From Amphibalanus amphitrite (Eukaryota > Arthropoda > Thecostraca > Balanomorpha > Balanidae): 64,000 bases of DNA. Positions within the stretch are counted from its first letter, which is position 1; every line of letters starts with the position of its first letter. Of the stretch, positions 15,145-27,434 are shown in pieces. Location: NCBI RefSeq assembly GCF_019059575.1, contig NW_024881862.1:186001-250000 (forward strand), read 5' to 3'. The notes beneath the pieces are model-generated. The model saw only the letters and a program-made list of their open reading frames with translations, did not search any database and was not told the DNA's origin. The translations under genes and the position numbers were made by a program.

Positions 15145-15737
15145 TTAAGAACCATAGGGCAACATGAAATATTTTTCAATCATGTCAAAGTGTGGTCCTT
15201 GCAGATTGTATTGATGTAGGTAAGTACATACATGTAATGCATTGCTCTATTTCATGAGAGAGTGGAGCAATATTGAAAGGAGCCAGCTTATGCCATTTTG
15301 TTTCGAAACCGGTTTAAATATTTTATCAAGGAATAGATAAATAAATCCGTTTAGGAGGAGCAAAATTAGAAACGCGATGGAATTCCTAACCGCATGCTAC
15401 TTTATTGATAGGTGGATGCGCTCATGCCAATCAAGGCAGAATGAAAAGGCGCAGCCTCAATATAAAATGTTAATGCAGACTTAGCAGGCCACCTTGGGTA
15501 ACGGGGTGCAGTTTTTGTTAGTCACAAGTCTGTACAACACTTTACACGTGCAACGGTAAACGAGAAACATATTCAAGACTCCAGCTGTTCAAAAAGAACC
15601 AAATCAAGAAACACCATCGATGTCAAGCTTATGACAGCTTTAAAAGCGTTAGGAAGAACACCAGACATTTCATACCAAACTTGTTATATGTATAGAATTC
15701 CTGAACAGTGAACTAGACACGTGTATCTGTATCTTAC

Positions 15738-15830
15738 GGAGTCGCTGAGAAGGCTGGCGTTGGACGGAATGGCCAGCTGCACGCAGACGAGCATGACGGT
15801 CCTCAGGAGCCAGCCGTTGAAGGTGGCCAT
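15738..15830 (-). CDS. Double C-type lectin gene, exon 1 (signal peptide)
   Basis: The ATG at 15830 begins 31 codons, MATFNGWLLRTVMLVCVQLA then IPSNASLLSDS, ending exactly at a GTAAGA donor in phase 0. The next downstream exon on this strand that fits is the first CTLD exon (13363), also phase 0. The inferred product is therefore leader plus CTLD1 plus CTLD2, about 324 residues and secreted. Joining across the 2.37-kb intron is inference; a further small exon in between is possible. Confidence 0.55.
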
Positions 15831-15832
15831 GG

Positions 15833-15955
15833 TGACGACGAGCGACGACGAACGACGGACGACGGACGACGGAATTGGCGAACGAAGGACGACGAACGAC
15901 GGACGACGGATGACGGACGACGGGCGACGGACGACGAATGACGAGTGACGGACGG
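15833..15955. repeat. GACGGAC-type minisatellite
   Basis: Imperfect 7-10 bp units such as GACGAACGAC and GACGGACGAC. The tract lies immediately 5' of the lectin-gene ATG, so it would form part of that gene's 5' UTR. Confidence 0.85.
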
Positions 15956-16040
15956 TGGAAGGCGGATGGCGGCCGATGAACAGCTCGGGCTGCCAATTGG
16001 GCCATGGAGCTTGGACAGGTGCGCGCTGGGTGTGATATCA

Positions 16041-16056
16041 GCCAGATATATATATG
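16041..16056 (-). promoter_or_regulatory. TATA-like box of the lectin gene
   Basis: TATATATAT on the minus strand about 215 bp upstream of the lectin ATG; transcription would then start near 16020. Motif-based only. Confidence 0.35.
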
Positions 16057-16059
16057 TAT

Positions 16060-17090
16060 GTACACGTGTCTAAACGTGATGCCTCATGGCGGGGGGTGAC
16101 ATTCGTTTTTTTTTCTCTCTTTTCATGGTGAGTCAGTACAGCTGAACTGCTTTTCGCAGGTTGGTAGAGACGTTTAAAACTCATGTCGGTAAATTCTCCT
16201 ACCAATTATTGTGCCAGTATATATCGGTTTATTGCAGTTCTATCGGTTTTGTCTAGCTGTTCATTCTCAGCCCCCTGGCTTCAAGCTTCCGTTGTGGTCA
16301 AGAGAAAGCGCACAGTGTTGCAGGATGACACTTTACTGCACCTCATTACGCCAGTGTTACGTCGTTGCGTCGTTTTTACGTTGCAGGTAAGAATGGCTAT
16401 ACATTAACTCATAAGCCACCATATCCATCTTGCGTCAGGATGTTGCCGTGCTGTATAGTCACGTCTAATGTAGGTGCGATGTCTGTTCAATATCCTGACG
16501 TATGGACTATTGAATCTTTCAGCTGTGTCCTGTGGTAATGTCCCAAAGCGATCTCCTGTTCATATAACGACAAAGTTATGTCATGATGCAGGTATATCTG
16601 CCCGTTTTCACACGCTGCTTGTGATATATCTATCTTAATTGCGGTAAGGCTGGTTTGAGTTTCTAATGAAATGTATGCGATGAGCTTGAAAAATGTTCCG
16701 GTGCATCGCGACGAATAGGTTAAGGCCGTGTATTAATCAAAACGCCATCCACTTATGTAAATAGAATACAACTTTCTCTTGAATGACAGCAATCTAAGCT
16801 ATCTAGGAATCAATTATTTTGAAAAAGTTTAGCGCCGCGTACACAACTGTGCTGTCGCTAGGAAGAAAAAGCTGCTGGGCACTCAAACATCGCCCCCAAT
16901 TATTATGCAGTTGGCCAGCGCTAACAAGGCAAAAACATCGGTCAGGTAGTGCACGCATAGCGCGTGCCGCGATCAACAAGGTTATTAGTATCGACCGACA
17001 ACAATGGAGTGAGGCGCGTGGGAGGGGGAGGGGGGGGGGCGGCCCCGCCCGGTTCCCGTAAGCGGAAGCCGGGCGGGGGTCACCCCAGGC
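16060..17090. other. No gene assigned; possible leader exon at 16183-16386 (+)
   Basis: A plus-strand frame begins with an ATG at 16183 and has a hydrophobic leader-like stretch, RFIAVLSVLSSCSFSA. It reads to a strong CAG/GTAAGA donor at 16386/16387. It could be the first coding exon of an unrecognised secreted protein, but no downstream exon was found before the cuticle gene. The rest is without recognisable features. Confidence 0.3.
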
Positions 17091-17093
17091 TGG

Positions 17094-17120
17094 TATAAGA
17101 GGGAGCGCCCGCCCTCAGTT
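17094..17120 (+). promoter_or_regulatory. Core promoter of the cuticular protein gene
   Basis: TATAAGA at 17094-17100 and a TCAGTT initiator at 17115-17120, 33 bp before the ATG at 17153. The TATA-to-initiator distance is a little short for the usual 30 bp. GC-rich sequence lies upstream. Confidence 0.7.
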
Positions 17121-17152
17121 GGCACTCCTCAAGTCGAACAACCAGCTTCAAC

Positions 17153-17803
17153 ATGCAGTCTCTGGTAAGTGACACCTCCATGGAACGCGTTAAATGTAAA
17201 GACATGCACCTATCTTCGCTGAGTAGGAATAACAGAGGTCAAACACTTCCCAAAAGTGCTTACAGCGCCAATCAAGCACCAGTTCTCGAATGGTTCTCCA
17301 GTCCACATCACTGATCTGTGTCCGTTTTCTCGGCTCCACAGATGGTGTTCGCTGTGCTGGCCGCCGCGGCTGTGCTCGGCTCTGGATCGCTGCTGTACAG
17401 CCGGCCGCTGGGCTATTCCGGGCTGCTGGCCGCCCGGCCGCTGGGTTACTCTGCAGTGGTAGCCAGCCGGCCGCTGGGATACTCTGTAGCTAGCCGGCCG
17501 CTGGGCTACTCTGCTCTGGTAGCCAGCCGGCCGCTGGGCTACTCGGTGGCCGCGGCCGTGACGCCGGTGGCCGTCGGCACCGCCACCGTTTCGCAGTCCC
17601 ACCAGCAGGACGAGCTCGGCCAGTACGCCTACGGCTACAACACCGGCACCTCGGCCAAGAACGAGGTGAAGACGGCTGACGGCGTGGTGCGCGGCTCCTA
17701 CAGCTACGTCGACTCGTACGGCATCCCGCAGAAGGTCAGCTACGTGGCCGACGCGCTCGGCTTCCGCACGGTGGCGACCAACCTTCCGGTGGCCGCCCAC
17801 TGA
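17153..17803 (+). CDS. RR-type (Rebers-Riddiford) cuticular protein, two exons
   Basis: Exon 1 (17153-17164) encodes only MQSL and ends at GTAAGT. Exon 2 (17342-17803) follows CCACAG and starts MVFAVLAAAAVLGSGS, completing the signal peptide. A four-codon first exon with an intron inside the signal peptide is the classic layout of arthropod cuticle protein genes. The 157-residue product has five copies of an RPLGYS motif (spacers of 3-5 residues), then an Ala/Val linker. It ends in a chitin-binding RR domain: YAYGYNT, GVVRGSYSYVDSYG, VSYVADALGF, LP. Known RR proteins bind chitin in the exoskeleton. The strain-wide class (RR-1 or RR-2) is not settled by eye. Confidence 0.93.
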
Positions 17804-18168
17804 GTCGGCTCTCCGTGCGCCTGCAGGGGGCGGTCAGACGGCTGTGAAGGGCACTCCTTGCTCTGTGAGATGGATGTCTTTCCACGTGGAAGTTCAGAAG
17901 CAGTGACGACCTCGGTCGGATGTCGTCGGTGCTGATGACGATCTGCGCTGATTCCATGTTGCATGCTGGTTCCTTGAGGAGTATTAGCCAGTCTGATGAC
18001 ATTAGGACCGTACGCGGTCAGTTTTGTCTTCGTTCAGTCACACTGTACCAGGTGTCCATGGTCTAAGTGCATACCAAGACAGGGCTGTGTTTGTGCGCAA
18101 TGTTTTTTTGTGTGATAAGTATGCTCTGATAAGGCTTAGTAGTTAGCTTACCAAATCTGATAGACATA
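17804..18168. other. Downstream region of cuticular gene
   Basis: Expected 3' UTR. No AATAAA signal was seen before the mariner element begins at 18169. Confidence 0.4.
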
Positions 18169-19146
18169 CGTCGTCCACTCCAGAAGTTTTGAGACTGGCC
18201 TCGTAAAATCCATATGAACAGTGCTAAATACTTGTTGTTCTCACAAGTCCTTACCACAGTTGTTATAAACGTACTTGCGTAATTTTGTTTTTCTTCGTTG
18301 CAAAAGACGGCTACGGTGTCACCCTGAACATGGCAAGTCGCACGCGGCTTGTCACAGTGACCAGTGTAGAGCACAGTCAGGTTGTTCATGTGAAGACAAC
18401 TTGGAGGGTCGCTGTGCAATAAAATTTTGGGATTAGCTTGGCAAAAATGCCCGAGAAACATAGCAAATTGACTCTCAAGTGACTTGAGACGAAAGCTGGA
18501 TGTATTTTTACCATCATGAGACCAAGAGACAGAAGGTCCCATGAAAACATGCACTGATTCCTTCCGACCCAATCAAGACAGACAGCGCAGGTCCACTGGG
18601 AAGCTCAAATTAGTCCCTTACTTAGAACAAAAAGGCAAAAACTTCATAACCTGGGTCCCCTACACGGCCAGATGGTCAACAAGGAATGATTCGTGAAGGT
18701 TCTGAGGGAGTTGAGAAAGAGATTTCACCGCAAGAGGTCGGAACTCTTCAACTGTGGCCAGGGGCTCCTGCACCAGGACGGCGCACACACCCACAAGTCC
18801 ACCATGGAGACGAACTATCTGACACAGATGTGCGTCAAAACCGTCCGTAACCCTTCCCACTGTCCTGATCTGGCCCCCGTGGCTTCTGGATGTTCCACAG
18901 ACTGACAGGGAAGCTCAGGGGCCGTCTTTCGGAGGATGTGGAGGAGATGAGTGAGGCTGTGACAGAGGCCCTGGGCACCTTCACTTTGAAGGCCTATCAG
19001 CAGGGCTTCAGGCAGTGACAGGAGCGCTAAAGCAGGTGCATTGGACTCGGGAGGTTCCATTTCGAGAGTCATACAAGTTTCATGCTTCTCTGAAACAGAC
19101 AACTGTCTCTACTGAAAAAGTCTCAAAACTTCTGGAGTGCACCACG
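18169..19146 (+). mobile_element. Internally deleted mariner with intact ends
   Basis: Ends match as terminal inverted repeats of about 28 bp with two mismatches (18169-18196 against 19119-19146), flanked by TA on both sides (18167-18168 and 19147-19148). Length is 978 bp against about 1.3 kb for full mariners. Only the C-terminal half of the transposase remains (about 18660-19140). Confidence 0.85.
18660..19140 (+). pseudogene. mariner transposase, C-terminal fragment
   Basis: Reads VLRELRKRFHRKRSEL, then LLHQDGAHTHKS, where mariners have HHDNAPAH, then NPSHCPDLAP, corresponding to HPPYSPDLAP. It goes on to an acidic helix and a C-terminal segment in a shifted frame. The catalytic aspartate context is altered, and stops and frameshifts are present. 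It is non-functional. Confidence 0.8.
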
Positions 19147-19569
19147 TAGAGACTCCAGTTCAGTCACTGTGTCAAAATAGCATTTTTTATCACAAGATCT
19201 TTCACAAATCCTCACATTTGTCCCGAATAGATTGCTGTAATGTATATAAATATGACAGGACCCGCGGATGCAAAGCTGCTTGAATGAAAATCAAATGTGG
19301 GAATATACAAATGACCTGATATTTGCACCTATTTGACATTGACATGACTGATATTGCATGACCGATTTAATGGTAAAATGGTTAAATGAGAAGGCGAGGA
19401 GGTGAGCCATCAGCCAGCTCTTCCTGGGAGTTATCTAAATTCTTATATGTTCATAGAAAAGGTAAGCTATGACTAATCGAGCTTTAAAAATTTCATCGAA
19501 ACAGCTTTACTCTTACTAACCCGGCGGCCACTGGGCCTCCGCGCCACCCGCCGGCCGCTCACTGAGAGC

Positions 19570-20515
19570 TGTTTTGATTCCTTTTAAGCATATTAGGGGA
19601 ATTGGTCTAAAACAACACCCTGATCATTTCTCCGAATATACCCCAAATACACTTTCTTTGAATATCACTCTGAAATTCTTCTAATATACCCTACACTGAG
19701 AACCTTTTTTATTCCTTTTGAGCATATTAGGGGTTTTGGTCTAAAACAACACCCTGATCATTTCTTCGAATATACCCAAACTATACCCTTGTTCTTTAAA
19801 TAGCTCCCTTGAATTCTTCTAATATACCCTAGTAAGTACCGAAGAGGAAAGGAATATGATTCCCTATTCCCTGCGATACCCACAGTACACTCCTTTTAAC
19901 CTACCAAAATACCCTTACATCGAAACCTCTAGTATTCCTTCTAAGCGTATAAGGGGAATATTTTGCAAATTATACTCGCATTATACCACGTAACACTCCC
20001 GTATTATTCTGTGATTTCCATCACTGATCTCAATGTATTCTTGCATTAGACCCCACATAAACCCAGAAGGGAAAATAATAATGCCCTAGGTATATTCGTC
20101 GTAAAACTTGCTCAGAAACTGTCTCATTACTCTCAGCTCCCTCGTCCGATTTCCCTTTATATATCGTAACACATTCAAAACGAGGGTTAAGGTTCTATCC
20201 CCAGCAGGGCGCGTATGGCTGAATAGCCCAGCGGGCCGCGGGTTAGTGGTCAGCAACACGTCCAGGGAGCGACTGCCCGTCCTCCTCGCCCGCCCGGCCG
20301 GCCAGTCCCGGCCCGCCGACCGGTCACCGCCGGAGGCGCCGAGCGGCACAGGTACGGTATCTGACAGTAGCGGCAGAGACTGTACACTAGGGTATATTAG
20401 AAGAATTCAAGGGAGGAATTTAAAGAATGAGGGTATAGTTTGAGTATGTTCGAAGAAAATGATCAGGGTGTTGTTTTAGACCAAAACCCCTGATATGCTT
20501 AAAAGGAATCATTTG
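19570..20515. repeat. Foldback repeat with two direct copies of one arm
   Basis: A segment of about 120 bp beginning ATTCCTTTTGAGCATATTAG (about 19711-19831) is present in reverse complement at about 20390-20512. A shorter direct copy precedes it at about 19573-19660. The interior is GC-rich (20190-20360). The arms contain repeated AATATACCC motifs. Probably a foldback or long-inverted-repeat transposon of unknown class. Confidence 0.7.
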
Positions 20516-20619
20516 AGGAATCATTTGAGTATCTTAAGGGCATTCCGCCAGGAAAACGGCAGAGTTATAGGAGCATGACACACCATGATCAAAGGGAATA
20601 GAGAATCGTTTTGGTTTTC

Positions 20620-21170
20620 AGTGCTGGGGCGGGGGGGGGGGCATATAATTGCCCCCTTTACTTTTGCGACGATATCGTCGCAACGCGAAGAGGTAGAGAA
20701 GCGAAACTTTGCACACAACTTCCTGAATACCTAGCCAAGGTTGTGTCCAAATTTGGTGTCGATCCCATTTGAAATGACGTCACAGTGACGTCATAAGTGA
20801 AATTATAGAGTTGCGACTCTCATATTCCTCACGATATATCAGATATATGGGCCCGAATATAAAGGGTCGATTATTGGTCAAAAACTAGATGGAAGTGTAG
20901 TAAAATGTTTTAGGATGACAGCAGGTGCTGTCTAGTTCATTTACAGTTGAGTTTCATGCTCAGCGTCATCAGAAACGGTCCATATCGGAAAACGACAAAA
21001 CTTTATGACGTCACTGTGACGTCATCTTAGGTGCTACAACCACCAAACTTTCCTTAAACATTGCCTCGGTATTCATTCGAAGCTATGCCAAGTTTCACGT
21101 TCGTAGCTCATCAGACTTCGGAGATATTTTACAAAACGTAAATGGGGGCAACTTTATGCCCCCCCCCCCT
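20620..21170. repeat. Repeat bounded by G-run/C-run hairpins with two CRE palindromes
   Basis: Opens with a run of about 13 G, a short loop and CCCCC near 20627-20656, and closes with GGGGG, a loop and a C-run near 21145-21170. Inside are TGACGTCACAGTGACGTCA (20775-20793) and TGACGTCACTGTGACGTCA (21006-21024). Text around both ends resembles the repeat at 10860-11285. Confidence 0.55.
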
Positions 21171-22899
21171 CCAGCGGCTCGTGGGTTGTTGCACAGCGAC
21201 GTGACTTTAGAGACGATATGAGTTTTGAACAACCCACGACACCTTTATCAGAAGCGTGACTCGTGAGCCGTGACGAAATGTTACCAAGCGGCCTGAGCGC
21301 AGTACATTGTGGATAAAGGGCCGGCTAGCGGTCCAGCAAGTGGCTGAGAAATAGTAATAGTTATACATTGAGGCATGAACAGTTCTGTTGATCGACAATG
21401 CTTAGCAACTGGCTGACAGCTTCTGACCTGCCAGACTGGCGTCGAATCAATGTCAGCGTAAAAAGTGGACAACTGGATCTACACTTATGATCTAGGTGTT
21501 AAGTCAACAAGTTTTTTTTTTTTATAAGAATCTCAGCCGGCCTTGACCCAAATCCTTGACCATTGTGATGGCCTCGGCCCTTCATCACCCCGGTGACACT
21601 TTTTCTTCCTTTGTTCGCTCATGCCTTGACGTGGTGATAGTGGTGTGGTACACCATCATTTTATTTTTTATCGCATTACGTTCGGTGACAATCAACAGTC
21701 AACACACCACAGCAAATATAATCAGTAATGAATGGGACGCCTTTTCGGGTCACAGGCGAGTGAACGTAAAAGTTAACTTTAAAATCCGCAGCCCTGCAAA
21801 GTGAGACACCCAACTGAAATGCAAGCATCACTAATCTACCCGGTTCCTATCAGCCCAACGATTCTGAGCGCGATTGGTCCAATTGTTCTTGAGATATAGA
21901 AATTCGAAACGGCTCTCGCAAGTGCACAGGTGCCGAGTGAGACCCCAACTGACCTGTGTGGATCACCCCTCTAACTGTTTCATAACAGTACATCAGCATT
22001 GAGCTCAATCTGCCCGGCCATTCTTAAACGTTGTTAGTTAGGAGCGGTTCCTGCTTGTGCGCGCATGCCAAGTGATGCCTCAACTGACTCGTGCACTGTG
22101 CAGATCTCTTACCAATTGATCCTGACAGGAAAGCCAACCAACTTGGAACGCGATCTGCCTACCCGTTGTCGATAATATATGAGAAACAGCGCGAACATAT
22201 ACTAGTACGATTTGAGCGCAATCATTGCGGAGTTTTAGTAAGCGGAATAATTTCGAAATCCCTGATTTAACATGGACACGCGCTGTGACAATACCAGATG
22301 CATTAAGAGGAGTCAATTTTGGGGCAGTAGCCATGGTAGGACTGGGGCTACCCATTGTCTAAGAAAAGAGACGATTTGTAAGTTGTCAAATAAACAGTTC
22401 GGAGTTCGGAGTTCTATGCATATTGCATAGCGGCTGCAAAAACCTTGAAATCTCTCAAGGACCGTGAAATCGATGACATGTGTGAGAGCGCTTGAACCAA
22501 AAGGCAAATATCTACGCCAGGCAAAAAATAATAATAAACGATAAAACACTGGAATCGACCCCCAGTGTAGCCTGAGCTTCATTCCTAAAGGGAAGTTGTA
22601 GGTATATCTTGGCAGCCATCTATGCGTTTCACAAGCCTTGTATGTTGCAGCGCCCCATCCGCTCTACCTTGCCATTTGTGTATTGTGACTGTAAGTTAGA
22701 GAACATGACTTATTATTCAGGGCAAACGGGTAAGTAGAATCATATACAACCGGAGACCTGAACCCACAAATTATTATGGCTAAGCAAGCAATATTTTGCC
22801 TGACCGAAACAAAACCTAGACATTGAAACACAACACATTGAAAACTCTCATAGCAGCAATCCAGTGCTTGCGGTAGTCGGTAAGAATGCTTACCGATCT
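21171..22899. other. No gene recognised
   Basis: Unremarkable sequence; only short open frames without family resemblance. Confidence 0.45.
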
Positions 22900-23480
22900 T
22901 ACTGAGACCCGCAGCGCTGGCTGCAATGGCGTAATTTCCCCGCCCCGACCCGGCCGGTCAGCGTCCGGTCACACGGTACTAAGCGAGGCCGTGGAGGGGG
23001 GGGGGGAGGCGGAGAGGGCCGGCGGAGGGATGGACGGAGGGAGGTAAGGAGGAGGGGTCCCACCTCAGGTTAGCGCGCACACCCACGGTGCTTATCTTAT
23101 CTCTAATCAGACGTACGGCCGGACCCCCCGGACTGCGCCGGCGGACGGCGGTCCCTTTGATCCTGCCGGGGTCCCGCCGCTCCTGGGGAGAGTGGTGACG
23201 CTAATTATGTCACTAGGAATAAAATGGAAGGCAGCGGCGCCTTACTGACATGTGGTAGACACTTTGACGAGCCGCCTCTGTCAAACGTCAAAGGATCGGG
23301 CGCGCAAGGTAGGGGATTAGGTGACCGCACTGTGTCTTATCTCACTGATTCACCGGGAGGTGGGCCAACATACCTGCTAATGAGCAGATTCTGAAGATAA
23401 ATGGGCGATCAGCTAATTGAGTTAAATGAAAGGTGACTTAAAGGGCATGTGCTGCTAATTGAAAATTAATTGAGAAATCT
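22900..23480. promoter_or_regulatory. Possible enhancer-like non-coding block
   Basis: A change from GC-rich to balanced composition with clustered factor-like motifs. These are GATA-type sites (CTTATCTTATCT near 23093, TCTTATCTCAC near 23334, AGATAA), homeodomain-type TAATTG/TAATTA sites (about 23412-23475) and CTTTGATC near 23155. No frame is coding. Functional assignment is inference from motif density. Confidence 0.2.
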
Positions 23481-24960
23481 TTTCACTTCATAACGCTAAA
23501 AGTGCCTTGATAGTATCAAAACCGAAGTTCGTAGAAGTGTAATACGATGAAATACGTTGGAAATGGCCGTGTTTGGCACACATATGAACAATTCTTAGTT
23601 TTCGCAGCACCAGTAGCGAGGTCACGAGAGTAAATACTGCAAACGGTGCCAGGAGCTGGCCAACATTTCTTAGGCCAACGTTCTTTCATAACTATACATA
23701 TCCGATGAAATCACGCGCTGTTGGCCAACTTTTTTTCGAAGGCAAAAGTCAGTTCAGTCAATATTCTTAGAATGTTCTATAGTCAATATTCTATTCTTAT
23801 AATGTTCTTAGTCAATATTCTATTCAATATTGTAGAATGAAGGCTATTTGCTCAATTACATTGGAGCATGACTCCAGCCAATGACAATATTGACACCGTT
23901 CATTTCAGCAGAACCTTCAGCACGACAACGCACGACAGACTGTCATTTGGCACACATGAGGAAGCCAGAAGGTTGGGTAAAGGTCAATCGTAATTGCACA
24001 GTCTCGAACTGGGCCCAGCGACTTTTATCTGTTCCTGAAATTTTAAGATCGTCTCCGGGGCATCATAATTTCTTGCACGGAGGACGGAAAAGATGTGTGC
24101 GGTATTGGATTCAGACGCTGGAAACGCATTCATTTTGGTTACTCGCCGCCTGAATGGTAGACTGTGCCGGCGCAGGACGGTTCTGTCTCTGCATTGCGCT
24201 GCTTACCGCTGATAACGATCGATTCGCGTCAAATCTTGTGCGAAGATTTAGAAATGTACAGGTAATCTTATAGTCAGAGAAATATGAAAATCGACGGGTA
24301 ATATGAAAATTGACGTGGACCCGTAACATTTTGGGTTATGAGGGCGTAAACATAACTTTGTGACTGAAACGTTTCCCGCGTCGGCCGATCTCAGCCAGCG
24401 ACACCTTACCGTCCCAGTCATAGCAGGCCTCGGCTCCAGCTGCCACATTTATGTTTGGGTTAACTTGAGATTCTCAATATATACTCGAAAATGTTTTTCT
24501 TTTCTGTCGTATAGTGAAAGAAATAAAAACTGGGCCGGGAACTTCTTTAGTTAGGAGCGTGTAAACACAAAATGGTCGCTCATGCTGATTATGTAAGTAC
24601 ACATATTTGTGTTATGAGGTTATCGGTGCACCGTCGCCGATGAAAAAAAAAATTGATGGAAGTTTACGTTTGGGAACTCAATGTGCGCCAACCATAAAAA
24701 TATTTTCATTTTGTAATTTGTTGGCTCCACCGCTAACCTCATAACACATGATCTTCACCTGACAAATATCACCACGTTTGAGCTCATTTGACCTTGAAGA
24801 CATTGACCTAGTGTCATAAAACTAACAGACAACATATTTATTCACCGGCCCCACACACCCTCCAAATTTCGTCTTTATAGCTTCTATAGAAACTGAAATC
24901 TTAGGGTGGAAGGGGGGGAGAGCGACATTCGCCCCCTTCCACTGGGGGTAGGTTCACTAC
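23481..24960. other. No gene; repeat end with hairpin at about 24840-24945
   Basis: Mostly featureless. Near 24900-24945 a G-run/C-run hairpin follows text resembling the ends at 11.2 and 21.1 kb. Confidence 0.45.
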
Positions 24961-24964
24961 ATAT

Positions 24965-25080
24965 GCGCCATCTCTCGCCCTCCCTCTCTTTCTCCCTTCC
25001 CCCCCTCTCTCTCTCTCCTCCCTCTCCCTCTCTCTCTCTCTCTCTCACACTCACGCACTCTCTATCCCTCGCTCTCTTAC
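24965..25080. repeat. CT-rich microsatellite
   Basis: Imperfect (CT)n / CCCTCT tract. Confidence 0.85.
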
Positions 25081-25386
25081 TCTTTCCGCTCATTGTATGT
25101 AGGTAGGCACTAGGCAGCCCGCAAAACATCCGTGCCCAGCGGGCCAGCCTATCAGGACCAGTCGACGGGACTGAGAAATGCGATGCCCAGTATCGACAAT
25201 GCGCGAGATAACTTCCGAGGGTTAGAAACGCTCGGAAGAGCGAGAAGGAAACTGGATAGCTTCCTGGCCATTACTGAATGCACAGCATCTGTCTGATTAC
25301 AATAAATTTAATTGAATTATCAAGTGTACGAGTAGCTCACCTTACCAGTTATCCAAAGCATTATGAAACAGGGACATATTCAAATA

Positions 25387-26191
25387 CCGGGTGGCCCAAA
25401 AAAAAACGTTCCCAACTTTGGAGGCCTATATCTCAAATTGGAGTGCAAATAACGAGCCAAAATTTTCATCAAGTTTGCATCACTTCTTTGCGCATTGGCA
25501 TACTAAATTGTAACACTGTACCATCATTTTCAAGCCAGCAATCTTATGTTGAATCAAGTAAGATGTTTTTGCTTTTTTTGCCGATGTTGAACGGAAGTGA
25601 TGATTGGCTTGGACGTACTACGTTAGAAAAAGATAGTAAAATAGAACACGTGAATGAAACCAGCACGTATGTTGTTATTTTAAATATTTTTTTATCCCAC
25701 TTATGTGCCAAATATTCAAATAATGAGCCAAAATGGTGTTAATGGATGCCATTCGTTTCAACGCTAAGTCCTGTTTCGAGCAGAAGGAGTGGCACGGTGC
25801 ATGGGTTACTGCTCATCGCCCTCCCTTCAAGAAGATCAAACAGTAAATCGACCGAATAAAGAAAAAAGCTAGCCGGAATGTATCACCCTGCGGCCTGAAC
25901 CATCAATGAGTCTAGCTGTCAGTAGCAGTCATGGCTGCAGGCCGTGGTGCCGAGATGGAAGTGGCCCGTTCACTCACAGTTTTTAGTAAACATCTGAGCA
26001 AAAAAGTAATTTTTACATGGCATGCTAGAAACACGAACCGTTTAAAAAGTAATTGACCGAATAACATAAAAATCATACCATTCACGGAAAATATAGGCCG
26101 CATTGACTATTGGAAGTTTCAGTGTTGCATCTTTATCACTTTCTGAGAAATATTGATTCAAAGTTGGGAACGTTTTTTCTGGGCCACCCGG
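25387..26191. mobile_element. TA-flanked non-autonomous DNA transposon (Tc1/mariner-type)
   Basis: Starts CCGGGTGGCCCA and ends with its complement TGGGCCACCCGG, with extended terminal inverted repeats of about 34 bp that include CGTTCCCAACTTTG. TA lies on both sides (25385-25386 and 26192-26193). The 805-bp interior has no recognisable transposase. Confidence 0.75.
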
Positions 26192-27434
26192 TATATTTAT
26201 ATCGATGCCCGATTTTATGTAAGACACCAGTGTTCGGGAGTATCTTATCGTTTTCCAGTTATCAGCTTACAGGGTTGAGTTAAGCCACCCACCCAAGCTG
26301 CTGCCCTTTGCCCCTGCTCTCCCCCAGGCAGCTGTCCCTGCCCCCTGCGGCGCCCTTATCAGCGCCGGCGCCGCACGGCGGCCACCCCGGCGTCCCTCCC
26401 CCTCCCTACCCCTCCCCAGTCGTTAGGCCGTCACCCCCAGCACGTGGAGCCGGCTGAAAGGACGACTGATGGCGGTGGTCCCTCCAAGAAGTCGCGACGG
26501 TGTGAGGGAGACATCACGCCTTGTTCACGTGCAGGCTTTTCCCGAGGTTTGTTTCCCATCAAAAAGACAGAACCCTCTGCCCTAACTACCGTTCCTTCTA
26601 TAGCCTCCTGCGGTGCTGTCGACCGGCCGAGTCGGAGGGGACATTAGCGGGCAGATAACACATGTAATTATAGGATTACCGATGTGTGGCCGGGCAGTTT
26701 GAGCCGTACCGGGTGTCAGGCTTCTGTCAAGCGTAAAGCGCTGACGAGCAATGTCACCATCCGATAAGCCTGGCTTCTCAACAGCTCCTTTCCACTAACA
26801 TCTGGCAATATTGCTCTTGATTACAATGTACACGCAGTCGACATGGTACTGGATTGATTGAAACGGCTTCGAAGCATCACCTGAAAATGTCAATTGATGC
26901 AGACTATTTTTTTTTTCGGAAGATTCTTTTGGGTAAAACGGTAAAAGGCATGCACACTGCACCTATCATCTTTTACGTACCTTTAGCTATCCGATCGATG
27001 TTATTGTTGACCCCGGACTGGCCAATGATTTTCCCACGATTGCTGAGAGCAAGTCCTAAAACTGCGCTCGGAACAGGTAAGAGATAGATAATTCAAAGTA
27101 TGCATAACTGACCGATTTAGACGTTCACCATAGAGAACTTCATACAGCTTGCATTCAGGTTAGGTCAGGTCACCGACTTTTGACGTCGGAAGTGAGCCTC
27201 TGCAAGATCCAAAAAATGTCGCCACCTCACAACGCTCTTATTGCCAGGAAATTTTGCGCGGGGAGCTGAAACTTGTAGAAGTGGTCAAATCCTGAACTGT
27301 CACCATTTGTCTATTCGGATTTTTTTCTCGAAAATTATAGCCTGTAACGGACTATTTAGGCAGTCAGAAAATCACATGCGAGGTCCTATTTAAATATATA
27401 AGATGTCGTTGCCCTCAACTGCAAGCACAGTGCA
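26192..27434. other. No gene recognised
   Basis: C-rich stretch at 26280-26420 and short open frames; nothing assignable. Confidence 0.45.
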
